DNA of 64,000 nt from Gnetum montanum (taxonomy: Eukaryota > Streptophyta > Gnetopsida > Gnetales > Gnetaceae). Each line of letters starts with the position of its first letter. The first letter of the stretch is position 1. The notes under the pieces were generated by a model. The model did not search any database, was not told where the DNA came from, and was given only the letters and a program-made list of their open reading frames with translations. Positions 1 through 10,967 of this stretch are shown piece by piece. The stretch covers positions 891,094-955,093 of the forward strand of contig MNCI01037820.1 of the NCBI GenBank assembly GCA_015680685.1, written 5' to 3'. The position numbers and the translations under genes are program-made.

Positions 1-1060
1 TTCATTGGCTCCTCTTTGTTGACTTTTGGAGGAATTCACCTGAGAGGCGTCGACAAAGAAGTGCAAAACACCATGAACAACCAAGTACCAAACATTAACC
101 ATCAGCCCTTAGCTGGCTGTCATCGCATTGTTTCCAAAAGTACATGGGATCGGGGAAATGCAATTTAAGATGTAAGGGAAGGGGATTGGCTGTAACCAGG
201 GGAAGACAGGAGTTGGTCAAGGGTGAAAATTGCTGTTGGAATTTTTGAGAGAGGAATGCTCTCTTGTGAACAAGTTATGTCATTGGTCCTTGTCAACAAC
301 CAGGTTTTCAGTAGACTCAAAACCAAGACATAGGAGGTGCATTCTTTGGAGAAATGGGACTCTTATAGAGTATTTGCGGGGCCCATTGTAAACAACCAAA
401 GGCACACGATGATGTGCAACATGGTCTCTTTGAGACATGAGTGTAATTGTTTTTCAAGACAACTACCTTCTCGCCTGGGGCTTGTATGAGAAGAGTCAAC
501 AATCCATGGTTTATGATGTTAACTAGGTTATGAAGACCTTTTCCATGCATTTTGCTCTTTAACCTTTTTGTGCTTTTTCCCTTTTTTTCTCATTTGTTTC
601 TTCTTTTCTATTGTTTTTTCTTTATTTTGTCTTTCTTTTTTTTCTTTTTCTTCGGTCTTTTTGAAAGAGCTTGCTTTGTGTGCCATGCTTGTGTTGGAGC
701 ACTTTCATTTTGCATCATGTACTGTGTATCGTCACAACTGCTTAGAGAGCTTCACTGTGCAATAGTGTATCAAGAGTTTTGAGGTGAGTAGAATGCATTA
801 GGGGGAGGAATTGAATAGGCTAAGGGGAGCATGATGGGGAAATAGGGGATGTATCAGGAGTCGGAAATGTACTTATGAACGGATTGATTAACCCAGTTAT
901 GGGCATTTGGAAGAATGTGATACCTTGTTGTCATGATGAAGCGCATCCATGTACGAAAACCTCAAGAGTGTCATCCTGCAAACACAACTCCAAGAAGACA
1001 AGAAAAACACAAATGAAACGGTTAGCTAAGCACTTTAAAGAAGGAGATGGAGCCATAGAA
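1..1060 (-). repeat. 3' LTR of element A, U3 portion (partial)
   Basis: Position 1 onward aligns by eye with 61,969 to about 62,845 of element B, including the shared stretches CCTCTTTGTTGAC, GCGTCGACAAAGAAGTGC and AGTACATGGGATCGGG. It lies just downstream (minus strand) of the integrase and 3' UTR, so it is the U3 side of the 3' LTR. The U5 side and TATA box lie outside the window. The inner LTR boundary is not certain; I place it where the two copies stop aligning closely. Confidence 0.7.
546..663. repeat. T/C-rich tract inside the LTR
   Basis: About 118 bases almost free of A, with runs of up to eight T. The element B counterpart (near 62,521) has only one short T run, so the tract expanded in copy A. 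The Phe/Leu-rich ORFs read through it are artefacts of composition. Confidence 0.7.
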
Positions 1061-1194
1061 TCATGAATGGCAATCTTCAACCCAGACAGACTTATGAACA
1101 ACGTCTGCTTCATTAAGGCCCATGAGACAAATCAAGCAGCAAGTCTTTGTCGAACCTGTACAGCCAATTGCAGTAATACATCTTTTCAAGTTTT

Positions 1195-1444
1195 GCCTAG
1201 TCATCAATGATGTGGCTAGTTTATAGTCTTAGCAGACTATTGCAGGTTAGTTTCATGTCACAACCCCTTGGATGGTGCCAGTTTAGCATCATAGCAGACG
1301 ATGCATTACTAGTTCTATAGTCATAGCTGACTGTGAAGAGGTAAACCAGTTTATAGTCTTAGTGGACTCTAGGTGCTAGTTTTATGTCATGGAGGAAAGA
1401 TGTAGTAGTTTAGTGTCATATCGGATAGAGCTTTGTGGTGTCAG
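1195..1444. repeat. Interspersed GTC...GAC repeat module, 3' UTR of element A
   Basis: A string of diverged 40-60 bp units, each starting AGTTTA(T)AGTC and containing a GTC-N5/6-GAC dyad such as GTCTTAGCAGAC or GTCTTAGTGGAC. Element B has the same series at 63,010-63,240. It lies between integrase and LTR, so it would be 3' untranslated sequence of the element RNA. Function unknown. Confidence 0.65.
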
Positions 1445-1926
1445 TTTATTGTCATGACCCCAGGACAATCTGTGGTATCAATTTTAAGTCATGATGCTAG
1501 GACTATTTTGTCGTATCAATTTTAAGTCATGATGCTAGGACTACTCTATGGTATCGATTTTAAGTCGTGATGCTAGGACTACTATGTGGTATCAGTTTTA
1601 AGTCATGATGCTAGGACTACTCTGTGGTATCAGTTTTAAGTCATGATGCCATGACTACTCTGTGGTATCAATTTTAAGTCATGATGCCAAGACTACTCTA
1701 TGGTATTAGTTTTAAGTCATGCTGCTAGGACTACTCTGTGATATTAGTTTTAAGTCATGATGTTAGGACTACTCTGTGGTATCAATTTTAAGTCATGATG
1801 TTAGGACTACTTTGTGGTATCAGTTTTAAGTCATGATGCCAGGACTACTTTGTGGTATTAGTTTTAAGTTGTGATGCCAGGACTACTATGTGGTATCAGT
1901 TTTAAGTCATGATGCCAGGACTATGA
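1445..1926. repeat. 38-bp tandem repeat array, about 13 units
   Basis: Units of exactly 38 bp begin at 1445, 1483, 1521, 1559, 1597, 1635, 1673, 1711, 1749, 1787, 1825, 1863 and 1901 (the last is partial). The core is TTTAAGTCATGATGC followed by a (C/T)AGGACTAC-type half and TGGTATCA. Element B has only about three units at the same place (63,240-63,340), so the array was amplified in copy A. It ends about 16 bp before the pol stop codon. Confidence 0.9.
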
Positions 1927-1941
1927 CGTACCTCAAGTTTG

Positions 1942-3140
1942 TCAAACATAGTACCTTTTCAAGTACAAGTGGTTTGTAGGATTGGTGAACTCATTTTTGT
2001 CCATGTCAGCAAGTTTGAATGCTCCATTATTGTATGCCTTGGTGACTAAGTAAGGCCCTTTCCAGCTAGCTAAAAATTTATCTGGATGTTCTTGGATGGC
2101 CTTAAGGACTAGATCTCCTTCTTTGATTGGGCGTTTATGAAGATCGTGCTTGTGCCTTTGCCTCTATTTTTTTGGTACCATTCAATTTGATCAAGTGTTC
2201 GTACACATTCTTCCTCTACTGAATTGAGGTCAGCAATGCACAATTCATTGTTTTGACTTTCATTGAGGAGGCTAGAGAGAGATATCCGTAATGAGGGAAC
2301 TTGCAATTCTAAAGGTAAAACAACTTCAGATCCGTGCAATAGACTATATGGAGTTTTACCTGTGGATGTTCGATGTGTTGTTCTATAAGCGAATAATGCG
2401 TAGAATAATTGTTCATGCCATTGCTTCTTGCTCTGATTCAACATTTTTTTGAGCACCATGATGAAATTTTTGTTTGTAGCCTCTTCTTAACCATTGCTCT
2501 GTGAGTAGTAAGGTGATGAGAATGCGTGTTTAATGCCTAGACTTTCACAAAAGCTTTTGGTATCTCCATTGCTGAATTGTGGTCCATTGTTGGTAATGAT
2601 GGTCATTGGAATACCAAAATGAGTCATAATATTTTCCATTATGAAGGTGCAATTGTGTTTTGACGTGGTCTTCCTAAGAGGAATAGCTTATACCCATTTT
2701 GTGAAATATTCAATTATAGTGATAATAAAGCTATGTCCTGCAAAAGATGATGGCGTTATCAGTCCAATTAAGTCTAAACCCCATTTTTGGAATGGCCATG
2801 TGATTTGTGTGGTATGCAATTCGTTAGGTGGCACATGTATTAGATTACCATGCTCTTGGGAAATGTCACATGTTCTGACCTTGGAGACGCAATCGTATTC
2901 CATGTGTGGCCAGTAGTAACCTAAGTGCCTAATCTTTGTTCCCATTGCTTTAGGTTCTATGTGTCCTCCACAAAGTCCTTTGTGGATTTTTTCTACGATC
3001 GTTTGACCATCAATGCTACTAATGCACATTAGCAGAATACCTTCATATGATTTGCGACACAAGATGTCTCCTATTAATGTGTATTGGTGGGAACGTTTTT
3101 GTACGACGTCTTTTTGAGCATTTGTCAAGTGTTGTGGAGG
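1942..3140 (-). pseudogene. Integrase domain of element A pol (degenerate)
   Basis: The N-terminal zinc region is at about 2,850-2,990 (H-x-GLCGGH ... GYYWPHM ... CDISQEHGN); the second cysteine of the HHCC motif reads Ser. The core begins with WGLDLIG (first catalytic Asp). The second Asp is lost, since the motif reads TNNGPQF near 2,590 instead of TDNGPQF. The third motif reads NG-stop-EEATN near 2,490, where a CAA codon has become TAA; element B reads NGQAEAT here. The C-terminal GPY-type segment (SWKGPYLVTKAYNNGAF) lies at 1,950-2,110 and ends at the stop complementary to 1,942-1,944. Integrase would join the cDNA to chromosomal DNA; this copy cannot. Further stops occur at 2,460-2,690. 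Confidence 0.85.
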
Positions 3141-3389
3141 GTTGACTCTTAGAAGATACTCTTTTATGTCATCATACCATTCTATTGTGTGTGTTGTACT
3201 AACAGATGCTACGGGTACTTCATTTAGAGTGTTAATTACAGGTTCGACACAACTAGTTATAGAATTGGGTAATGCATGGAACATTTCAGGTATCATGTTT
3301 AGGGCTAGTGTGGCGAGTATATCAGCAATGGTATTTTTGCTTCTAGGGACGTGTTGTATATCTACTTCTACTAGTAGCCTCACTAGATG

Positions 3390-3730
3390 CTTGGTCAAAT
3401 CACAATACGATTGCAAATAGAAAGCTTTGCATGCGTAGACCTTAGTGACTTGATTAATAACTAATTGCAAATCACCTCAGACTACAAGGTGTGATATTTC
3501 TAAAGTTAACGCTACTTGAAGTCATTTAAGAAGACCTTCATATTCTACTACGTTATTGGTGTAAGGAAAGTTTAAGCGGTAGGCGGAAGGTTGGATTTCT
3601 CCAGAGGGGTATGTTAAAATGGTTGCAGCGCTTCCTCCTTGAGAGGTTGAAGCTCCATCAAAGTAGAGGATTGCCTCATAATCATCAGGTATGGTGTCTA
3701 TACTATTAACATTTTCATCTAGGAATTTAG
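3390..3730 (-). pseudogene. Second RNase H (aRNase H) of element A pol, degenerate
   Basis: On the minus strand the motif YFDGASTSQGGSAAT lies near 3,635-3,680, followed by TNNVVEYEGL near 3,530-3,555 and a (truncated) ALxLEISHLVV-x-GDLQLVINQ stretch. These are the Asp, Glu and Asp blocks of the additional archaeal-type RNase H that Tat-lineage elements carry after their own gypsy RNase H. In-frame stops occur at about 3,475 and 3,530. It would degrade RNA in RNA/DNA hybrids during reverse transcription. Its presence is the main reason for assigning element A to Tat/Ogre. Confidence 0.75.
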
Positions 3731-3849
3731 GGTTTATTGTTGCTTAATCGTATGTCGGCAAGACGGTTAGTTGCGTGGCTATTGCTTGACCTTTTGTGGA
3801 AGATTGAGCAACATAGTGCAAATCAAACTCTGTGATCATCGCTTTCCAC

Positions 3850-4172
3850 CTAGCTAATCTACTTGAATCATAGATGTTATTAGTGATGGCAAAGAGAACA
3901 TTATCCTTACAAATGATGTAAACCTAGTTACGGAAGAGATAATGCCACCATTTCTTCAAGGAGAAGATGAGGGCAAGACATGATTTTTCTACGTCGTTGT
4001 ATCATTGTTCATAGGCTATTAAAGTGTGGCTTAGATAATATATAGGGATCTTGACTCCATCTTGACATTTTTGATAGAGCATGGGTGCGATGGATGAACC
4101 AAAAGTTGAAAGATAGATGTAAAAAGGTTTGTCACTTTGTGGAGGATAAACAATTGGTAGTTGGGCCAACTC
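3850..4172 (-). pseudogene. Gypsy RNase H (gRNase H) of element A pol, degenerate
   Basis: Directly continues the RT reading frame with SHTLIAYEQ, YNDVEKSCLALIFSLKKW and RWKAMITEFDL, the usual block order of the Ty3/gypsy RNase H domain. In-frame stops occur near 4,005 and 3,930. This is the first of the two RNase H domains, and the aRNase H follows at 3,390-3,730. Confidence 0.75.
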
Positions 4173-5428
4173 TTATTTTATGTTCTCAAATGCTTCTTGG
4201 CATTGTTGAGTCCATTGGAAATGTACATTCTTTCGTAATAGATGTTGCATGGGACTTAACTTATTTGTCAACCTTTCGATAAAGTGTCTAATGAATTGCA
4301 GTCTACCTTGGAGGCTGCGTAGTTCGGTAAGGTTTCTTTGTGGTTGCATATTGGTTATTGCTTTAACCTTATTGGGGTCTACCTGTATCCCTGTTTTGGA
4401 AACTAGGAAACCAATCATTTTTTCCATTTTAACACCAAAGACACACTTTTTTGGGTTGAGCCTAAGGTCATATTTTAGACAATGTTTAAGCACTAAGTCT
4501 AAATCTTCTACATGTCGCTCAGTTGTTTTAGACTTAACCGCTATATCATCAACATAATCATTGAGCAAATTGAGCATGTAATCACTAAACATGTATGTCA
4601 TTGCTTGCTGATATGTAGCACCTGCATTTTTAAGGCCAAATGGCATCATTGTGTAACAAAATGTCCCCCAAGGTGTCATAAAAGTTGTCCTAAGTTGATG
4701 CTCTGGATTAATTCTTATTTGATTGTAGCCCGAAAATCTATCCATGAAGGACAATAGCACATGCCCAGCAGTCGTGTCAATAAGTTGGTCAATACTAGGT
4801 AACAGGAAATCATCTTTTATAGTGGCTATATTGAGATCACGGAAGTCAATGCATATGTGTATACTACCATTCTTCTTGGGGACTACAACAATGTTTGATA
4901 CCCAATCGGAATAGTTGACAGCTTGGATGAAACTGGCTTGGTAGAGCTTTGTGATTTCAGTGCAGACTGCTAATGCCACTTCGAGTCTAACCTTTCTTGC
5001 TTTTTGCTTCACTGGTTTAATTTTTTGATCAAGAATAATGTTGTGTTGGATGATCCGGGGGTCTAGTCTCGGCATGTCTGTATATGACCATGCGAACGTT
5101 TTTATGTTATCTTTTAACACCTGAGTCATGTCACCTACGAGTTGCGGATCTAGTAAGGCACTTAATTTCAAGGTTTTGGTTTTGTCATTAATTATGGTAA
5201 TGGGGATTTCAACCAGAGGATCTTCAGTGATATTGTTAGCTTCTAGATCTAGAGTTTTAGCTACGTTTTTAGGCCAATTTGACGTTTCTTGAGTGGAGGC
5301 TATCAAATTGGTATAGGTGGATGGATTTAGATCCAAAGATTTTGGGTGGATCGCTCTTTCTACATCTCCATATGGTCCACTGAGAGATAACATTGAGAGG
5401 ATGTTGTTGGTGGCCATGGTGCTCACTC
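4173..5428 (-). pseudogene. Reverse transcriptase domain of element A pol
   Basis: The longest open stretch in the window, about 418 residues. RT blocks are visible in order: PKKNGSIHICIDFRDLN (near 4,850), SFMDRFSGYNQI (near 4,740), TPWGTFCYTMMPFGLKNAGA (near 4,650), the catalytic YVDDIAVKSK (near 4,545), LRLNPKKCVFGV (near 4,460) and a thumb/connection segment ending at the RNase H. The TPWGTFCY and KNAGATYQ blocks are typical of Tat/Ogre. Residues before the RT core (about 1-110) resemble the PR-RT linker. The ORF opens immediately after a splice-acceptor-like sequence, so the Met at 5,435 need not be a real start. RT copies the element RNA into cDNA. This domain is intact but flanked by broken ones. 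Confidence 0.9.
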
Positions 5429-5450
5429 CTGCCAATTAAAACAGGAGCGA
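5429..5450 (-). other. Predicted 3' splice site before RT (Ogre-type intron acceptor)
   Basis: On the minus strand the sequence reads CTCCTGTTTTAATTGGCAG and then GAGTGAGCACC, with AG complementary to 5,429-5,430. A pyrimidine-rich tract followed by CAG exactly where the RT frame opens fits the intron that Ogre elements splice out between PR and RT. I did not find a convincing donor near 11,640, so this half is inference. Confidence 0.45.
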
Positions 5451-6269
5451 AGTAAGAGACACTCCCTTGATAGGAGAGTTACAAAGTGTAAACGAACATA
5501 GGATAATTAAGCTGTGCACTAATAAATTTTAGGAGATGCGGTGGAAGTTATGGCAGTTTAAGGCCATACCAGGCCACATGTTAACTTGCCATTTGAACTG
5601 AGTGTATGCACTATTTTTAAATTTTAAATTTTTTTGACTTTTAGACTCTATATTTAAATTTTAAATTTTCAAGTGGACAATAAGGTTGAGGAGATTTTAG
5701 AGTTTTATGAAATTTTATGAAATTTTCAAGTGTTTATATATGTTTATTTATTTTCGTTGTTGATTTTCTACACTTTCCTCCTCTTTTCATAAGAGGTTCT
5801 GGGCCTCATCCCCTAAGGTAGGAATGACCAAGGATTTTTGGCAAGAACAAGGTGAAGATGACCTAAACAACAACATGCAACTACAGTAAAGTGAAATTAA
5901 AATAAGGAGAGGAAATGAGGAGAGGAAATAAAAGACCATACCTTAAATTAAAGTTAAATTAAATTACTAGGGGAAGGATAGAAAAGGGAATTTTTTGAAG
6001 TAGGAGGCCTCATTTCTGCTAACATGAATCGTTGGAACTTGGAGGATAGTGTGACTTGCAGTGCAAGCCAAGGCATTAGCATCAGTGTCACCATGATCAT
6101 GAAAGACAAGGGCAAGGGAAAGCCAACCGGGGGCAAGGGAAGGAAGCAGGCAACCCTGGTGTTCACAGAGGAGAGTGAAGAGCTCCTCCAACGTCTCCCC
6201 TAAGTCAGAATTCCGACGTGGAAGAAGGCCCTGCACAGGTAAATTCTTTGCCCCCAATTTTTCTGTATT
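5451..6269. other. Noncoding part of the PR-RT interval
   Basis: AT-rich, with two copies of ATTTAAATTTTAAATTTT at about 5,610 and 5,652 and one AGTTTAAGGCCAT unit at 5,550 that belongs to the same motif family as the arrays at 1,195 and 11,340. Short ORFs here overlap each other and show no family resemblance. No gene supported. Confidence 0.5.
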
Positions 6270-7062
6270 TCTGCAAGTAGCGTTACCTAAGCTGAGAGCT
6301 TAGGATTTTTTGGGCTTGCGATTTGGGGCGTGAGTGCACAGGTTTTCAATTTTTCTTAGCGTTGTGGTTGCAAAATTTTTGGCTTTCTTGGCATTATTGT
6401 TGCAGGGTTTTGGGGGTAACGTGACTAAAAAGTTTGACCTTGGAGCTAGGGTAGTGTGACCATAAAGATTTCATATTTTTAGAGAGCAACATGATTACAA
6501 AATTTTGATTTTTAGAGGGGCAAGAATGGCCAGAATGGCTGTAAATTTTTAATTTCGAAGGGGGCAGTGCTCTTGAAATTTCAGTCCTGGGCATCATGGT
6601 TTTGCAAATTTTTGAGCTTTTTCCAGGGTAGTGTGACTTGTAAATTTTGGGTTTTTTGGCTAATACAGTGTTACCTGCAAATTCTCAATTCTAGGGAACT
6701 CAACGTGACTTGCGATTTTTGGGTTTTAGTTCTTGGGCAGCATGACCATGGAATTTCATTTTTTTTGCCCTGCATAGCGTGACCTTGAATTTTAGTTTCT
6801 TTTGCCCTGGGTAGCCTGTGACCATGATTTTTCTATTTTTTTTGCCCTTGGCAGTGCGTGACCATGAATTTCAGTTGTCCTGGGTAGTGTCGACTATGGG
6901 TTTTGGATTTTTGGGCTAAGGCAGCGTGACCTTGATTTTTCAATTTTTCCTCCTTGGGCAGTGTGACCTGATTCTCAATTTTTCCTCCCTGGGCAGCGTG
7001 ACTATGGGTTTTGGATTTTTGGGCTAAGGCAGTGTGACCTTGATTTTTCAATTTTTAATCTT
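6270..7062. repeat. Degenerate minisatellite with GGGCAGCGTGACC core
   Basis: Repeated units combine GGGCAG(C/T)GTGACC with T-rich spacer (GGATTTTTGGG, TTTTCAATTTTT). The clearest duplication has a period of 108 bp: CTATGGGTTTTGGATTTTTG at 6,894 and again at 7,002, each followed by GGGCTAAGGCAG. It lies just upstream of the first recognised exon of the antisense gene. GTGACC/AGCGTGAC words also recur in the element A 5' UTR and LTR (22,133 and 23,433). Confidence 0.7.
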
Positions 7063-7298
7063 GGGCTTTTCGTGAAGATGTTCAATGATTTCTAGATTTT
7101 AAATTGTTTACATTGTTTTTCTGGGATTTTAAACATGGATTTGCTCTAAAACCAATTTCAATGTACCTTAGTAAGCATAAGATTACACTTCTTCTCATGG
7201 GGTGTTACATTTGTTTATATGATTTTTTGGTTTTATGTGATGTTGATCTATTGCTAGTTCTTGGATTTTCACTTACCCAATGTTTCGATTATTTGCAG

Positions 7299-10200
7299 GG
7301 GACCTAAATTTTCTCTCCTTGTTTTGGCCCCCTTGGGCCAGACACACCTCCTTATGACATACGAATTGGGCCCCATGTAATATGGTTTCGTCCTGGCGCT
7401 AGTTCATTCTTGTCATTTATACTACAAAATTTCAATGTTGTCATATGGTCTCATCTAAGTGAATAGATTGCTCGTGATATTATTGAGACTGTTTTGCCCT
7501 AGGCTACACAGGACATGCTAGCCTTCATCACTGATATCAATGAGGGATTGTTTAGAGTGGAGGGAGGTCCTGCTGAGGGTCCTATATCCACTTGTCATTT
7601 AACTTGTGTATGGGAGTTGCCTGCTTGTAGTCATTACAACAGTAGCAACACACTTTTCCTAGCTCTCCATGTGCATACCTTATTTTAGAACCCACCCGGG
7701 ATGGTATACAAAGTGGACAAGTGTGCTCCTCTGTGACTTACTTTAATTTGTGATTTGTTTTTAATTCTATGTCATCATCTAAATGAAAATGTTGTTTTCC
7801 CTATGTAGGCCCCATTTTGATGAATATGGGATGCGTGATAATGATGGTGGGCTTACTTTAGTGCGTATAGCGCTAGAGACTTTTATGGCGGGCCCCATTC
7901 TTCGTGTCGCAGTGTTAGACCAGACCAAGATGACCCTTGTTAACTCCCACAAGTAATTTTCAAGAGCCTTTGATCATTGCCAGGCTTACAGTTGGTTACA
8001 TAAGGATTGGTCTCCTAATGGGCCAATCTTTCCTCAAAGGATTAATCTTGCACCCACCTTGCCTTCACTAGTCACAGATGGTAGGTGACCACACCTTAGG
8101 CTCCATTTTTCTTTTTTGTTGTATCATTGTGTGTCACATCCCTTTTCTAACTTTTTTTGCTCTATTTTTCTTTTTTAGTAGTCATCCCCCCTAAAGAAGT
8201 TACTATTACTATAGGGCATACTGAGGCTACACTTTTTACAAAGTACAGGAAGGTAGAGCAATCACAAAGGTGGTTACAGAAGCAAGCTTCTAATTTAATA
8301 ATTAGTTGCCTCACCCAGGCTGGTTTAATGGACTTGTTTATAGCCTTGACTCCTAGCATTCTAACTATTGAGATGGTTATGATTGTTGACTCTTTCAGTG
8401 GTGATGCTTCTCGGTTTACCACATGGGTTCAGGGAGTGAAGGTATCATTCCACCTAACCAGTGAGTTTCTTTTTGATTTTTTTGGTGTTCCCATGGATGG
8501 TGCCACAGTAGCCGTGGACAGGGCAACTAAGGATGGATAGGTCATAAGGAAACTTGAACAGTGATTGGGTTTGTCCAAGGGCCCCAAGGGATTTGCCATG
8601 CGAGAGGATACCTGATCAATGGAAGTGAACTTCCTATATCCTCTCTTTCGGGCATAGGCGTTTTCCAAATCTATTTCTCAAGGAAGAGTCCTTGGGATTG
8701 AATTTACGCGTGTGATGCATGCAGTTTTGGAGATAGTCATGCAATATAATTAGGCACAATTTCTAGGATTTGGCCTTTGTGGGAAAATTATCAAGTTACG
8801 TACAACCATCCATGCAAAATCCCACTTCACCTTTGCTTTCTTTGTGGGATACTTGCAAAAGTTCACTAAATTCCTAGTAGTTCATGAGGATAACCACCAT
8901 ATTTTGAGGGACCATTTGCAATTATCCCACCCTTGGATTCATCACTTATATAGCACCACTAGATCCCAGGACCTGTCGGAAGACATTGGGAAGTCTGTAT
9001 CGGTTACTAGTGAAGGTATGGCCAGCTGCTCTCATCATTCCCATGATAGCTTGGGATTAGAATCACCCAGGCTATGCACATCTGTTAAGAGGGCTGAACG
9101 CTTAATTAGTGAGACTGTTGGAAAGTCCAAGGCAAAGGTGAAAAGAAAGGAACGTGTAAAGGAATCTACCCCAGATGTGAGACCCCCAAGGGCAAAGAAG
9201 ATTCAATTTATATTGCCAGTTGAGGGTAAGTGATTTGTTTTATCGTTATATATTTGCCTTTTTCATTTATACGCTATTGGATATACCTATGAGCTATACC
9301 ATACTAACTTTAAGGTTCTATTGTTATTTTAGAGGAGAGTCCGGAGAAGGAGAGAGAGGTCCTGGCTCTTATACTTGAGAAGGAAGGAAAAGAAAAGGAA
9401 GCAGTAATCGAAGAGGAAGAAATTCTTGCCACACAAGAGGAGGAGGGGACAAGCAATGTGGAAATGAAGCTTGTGAAGGCCTTGGATGCACTTATGCATT
9501 CAAGTGATGAAAGGGATGTCCTTGATGCTTTGTTTGACGGATCTTTGCAGTTTGGTGATCCACCCGGGCTAGATAGCGAAGGTCTTTTTGGTATGTTCCT
9601 CTTTAGCTCAATCTAGATTCCATGTCTTTTTATTTTTATGCATTGTTCTTGACTATTTTGACCCTTTTGGGGTAGATGCTAGAATTCGTGAGGCACTTAT
9701 ATCCCGAGAGGCCATGTTAGGATCATAGGTTCCAATTGAAGAAACCTCCCTTGCTCATCCCACATCAATTGACCCATTGAGGCCATGGCTTGAGATGCCT
9801 AGCAAGATGGATTTTGTTACGGGCATTGTTGATGAGATGGTCACCCACTTGCAAGAAGCTCATCCTGAACTAGGTGCATGTACATTACATGTTATGCTAA
9901 GCATTTGGCTTTATTGTGTTTCTTTGTGTTTGTTTTCGATCAGGTCTAATTTATGTGTGCACTTGCAGGCACCAAACTCGAGTGGGATCGTTCTAAAGCT
10001 ACCCACATTGATGCTCTTCTTGAATTGCTAGGGGATATTGACGAAGTCCCAAGAAAGATCTACGATGCAATTTCTGGTCGTGTCGTACAAAATGCCAAGA
10101 CAGTTTGGACTTTAAAGCATTCGACTGAACATCTATGGGATGAGGTTCATACACTGAAGGAGACACTAGCAAAAGAGAGAGAGGAGAAAAGGGATCTCTG

Positions 10201-10967
10201 GTCCTGTTATGACTTTGCTGTTGCTAGGTTGTCCGATGATAGCACATGGCGCTCATCTGAAATTACTTATGCATGTTATTGGATGGTCTTGAATAGTAAG
10301 GTGCAGGCTACATGAGACTTAGCGGAGTAGAAGGCTTAGATTTGTTGAACAGGAAATGTCATGATTGGAAATCCTTTGCTGCCAAAATATGAAAGTGGGG
10401 CCAAGACCAAAAGGACCACAAGCATTAATACAAGAAGTGGTTGAAGGAAGAGTCAGTTGAACGTCACTGGGTGGAGATGTTCATCAATGGGTTGGGTTTG
10501 CAGTATTCTTATGATAGATTTTCTGAGTGCACTGAGGTGGAGGGATCTCTGGAGAGAATGATTACCACCACCTCTAGGGAGACCACTACAGGTGTGTTTT
10601 CTCTTGAGCACCCTACTTGGACCCTAGTGGACAAAGGCAAAGCACTCGCTGGCATTGATCTGGGCTTGGAGGAGGATTGGGCAAATGTGCCCAAGAAGGA
10701 GATTCTGTGGCATTTGGAGGCCAACTTGGGGCCTTCCTCACTTATGAGTGTTTTATTGTGGCATTTATTTTTGTATGATTTTATTATTTTTCATTGTTAG
10801 TGTTACTATTTTCCTATTTTTTGTGTTTATGACTTGCTTTATTACCCTTACTTGTTTTGTTTTGTTTTTCATTTTTCAATTTGTAGGGACATGTTAATGA
10901 TGGGGCTGGCCCTAGTGGAGGAAGAGCAGCTGAGGAAGAGGATCTTGGGGATCAACCCCATTCATGA
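7299..10967 (+). pseudogene. Decayed multi-exon gene antisense to element A; N-terminal FCP1/NLI-interacting-factor-like domain
   Basis: Exons (plus strand): 7,299 to about 7,720; 7,809-8,080; 8,179-9,225; 9,333-9,590; 9,676-9,873; 9,969 to about 10,735; 10,887-10,967, ending in TGA. The introns at 8,081-8,178, 9,226-9,332, 9,591-9,675 and 9,874-9,968 are GT...AG and keep one reading frame across each junction; the 9,226 intron also has a TACTAAC branch-point word at 9,303. Exon 1 resembles a HAD-type FCP1-homology phosphatase. Exons 3-6 encode a long hydrophilic protein with a basic stretch (KAKVKRKERVKE), an acidic Glu-rich stretch (9,350-9,450) and a Lys/Glu-rich helical segment near 10,150-10,200. 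Several stops and a frameshift near 10,400 show it is dead. I do not recognise the full-length protein. Introns survive because element RNA reads the other strand. Confidence 0.65.
7305..7735 (+). pseudogene. FCP1/NIF-homology (HAD phosphatase-like) exon
   Basis: One frame reads IGPHVIWFRPGASSFLSFIL, continuing with QNFNVVIWSHLSE. This matches the pattern RPG-x2-FL-x5-F-x-V-x-IW-(S/T) of FCP1/NLI-interacting-factor domains. About 65 residues on it reads YNSSNTLFLALHVHTLF and NPPGMVY, like the YxxSNTLLLDDSPYKxLxNPP block of that family, with the two Asp lost. In the next exon DNDGGLTLVRIALETF resembles the family's closing segment. The nucleophile motif DxDGT is not found; a possible degenerate version (SLLVLAPLGQT, 7,310-7,345) is in another frame and lacks both Asp. 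Stops are at 7,462, 7,499 and 7,687. These phosphatases act on RNA polymerase II tails and other phosphoproteins; this copy could not be catalytic. Confidence 0.5.

Noticed and set aside
552-782. Phe-rich hydrophobic ORFs that look like membrane proteins
   Set aside because: A T/C-rich low-complexity tract inside the LTR; not conserved in element B.
1445-1926. CRISPR-like array of regular repeats
   Set aside because: The units are contiguous 38-bp tandem repeats without unique spacers, in plant retrotransposon DNA.
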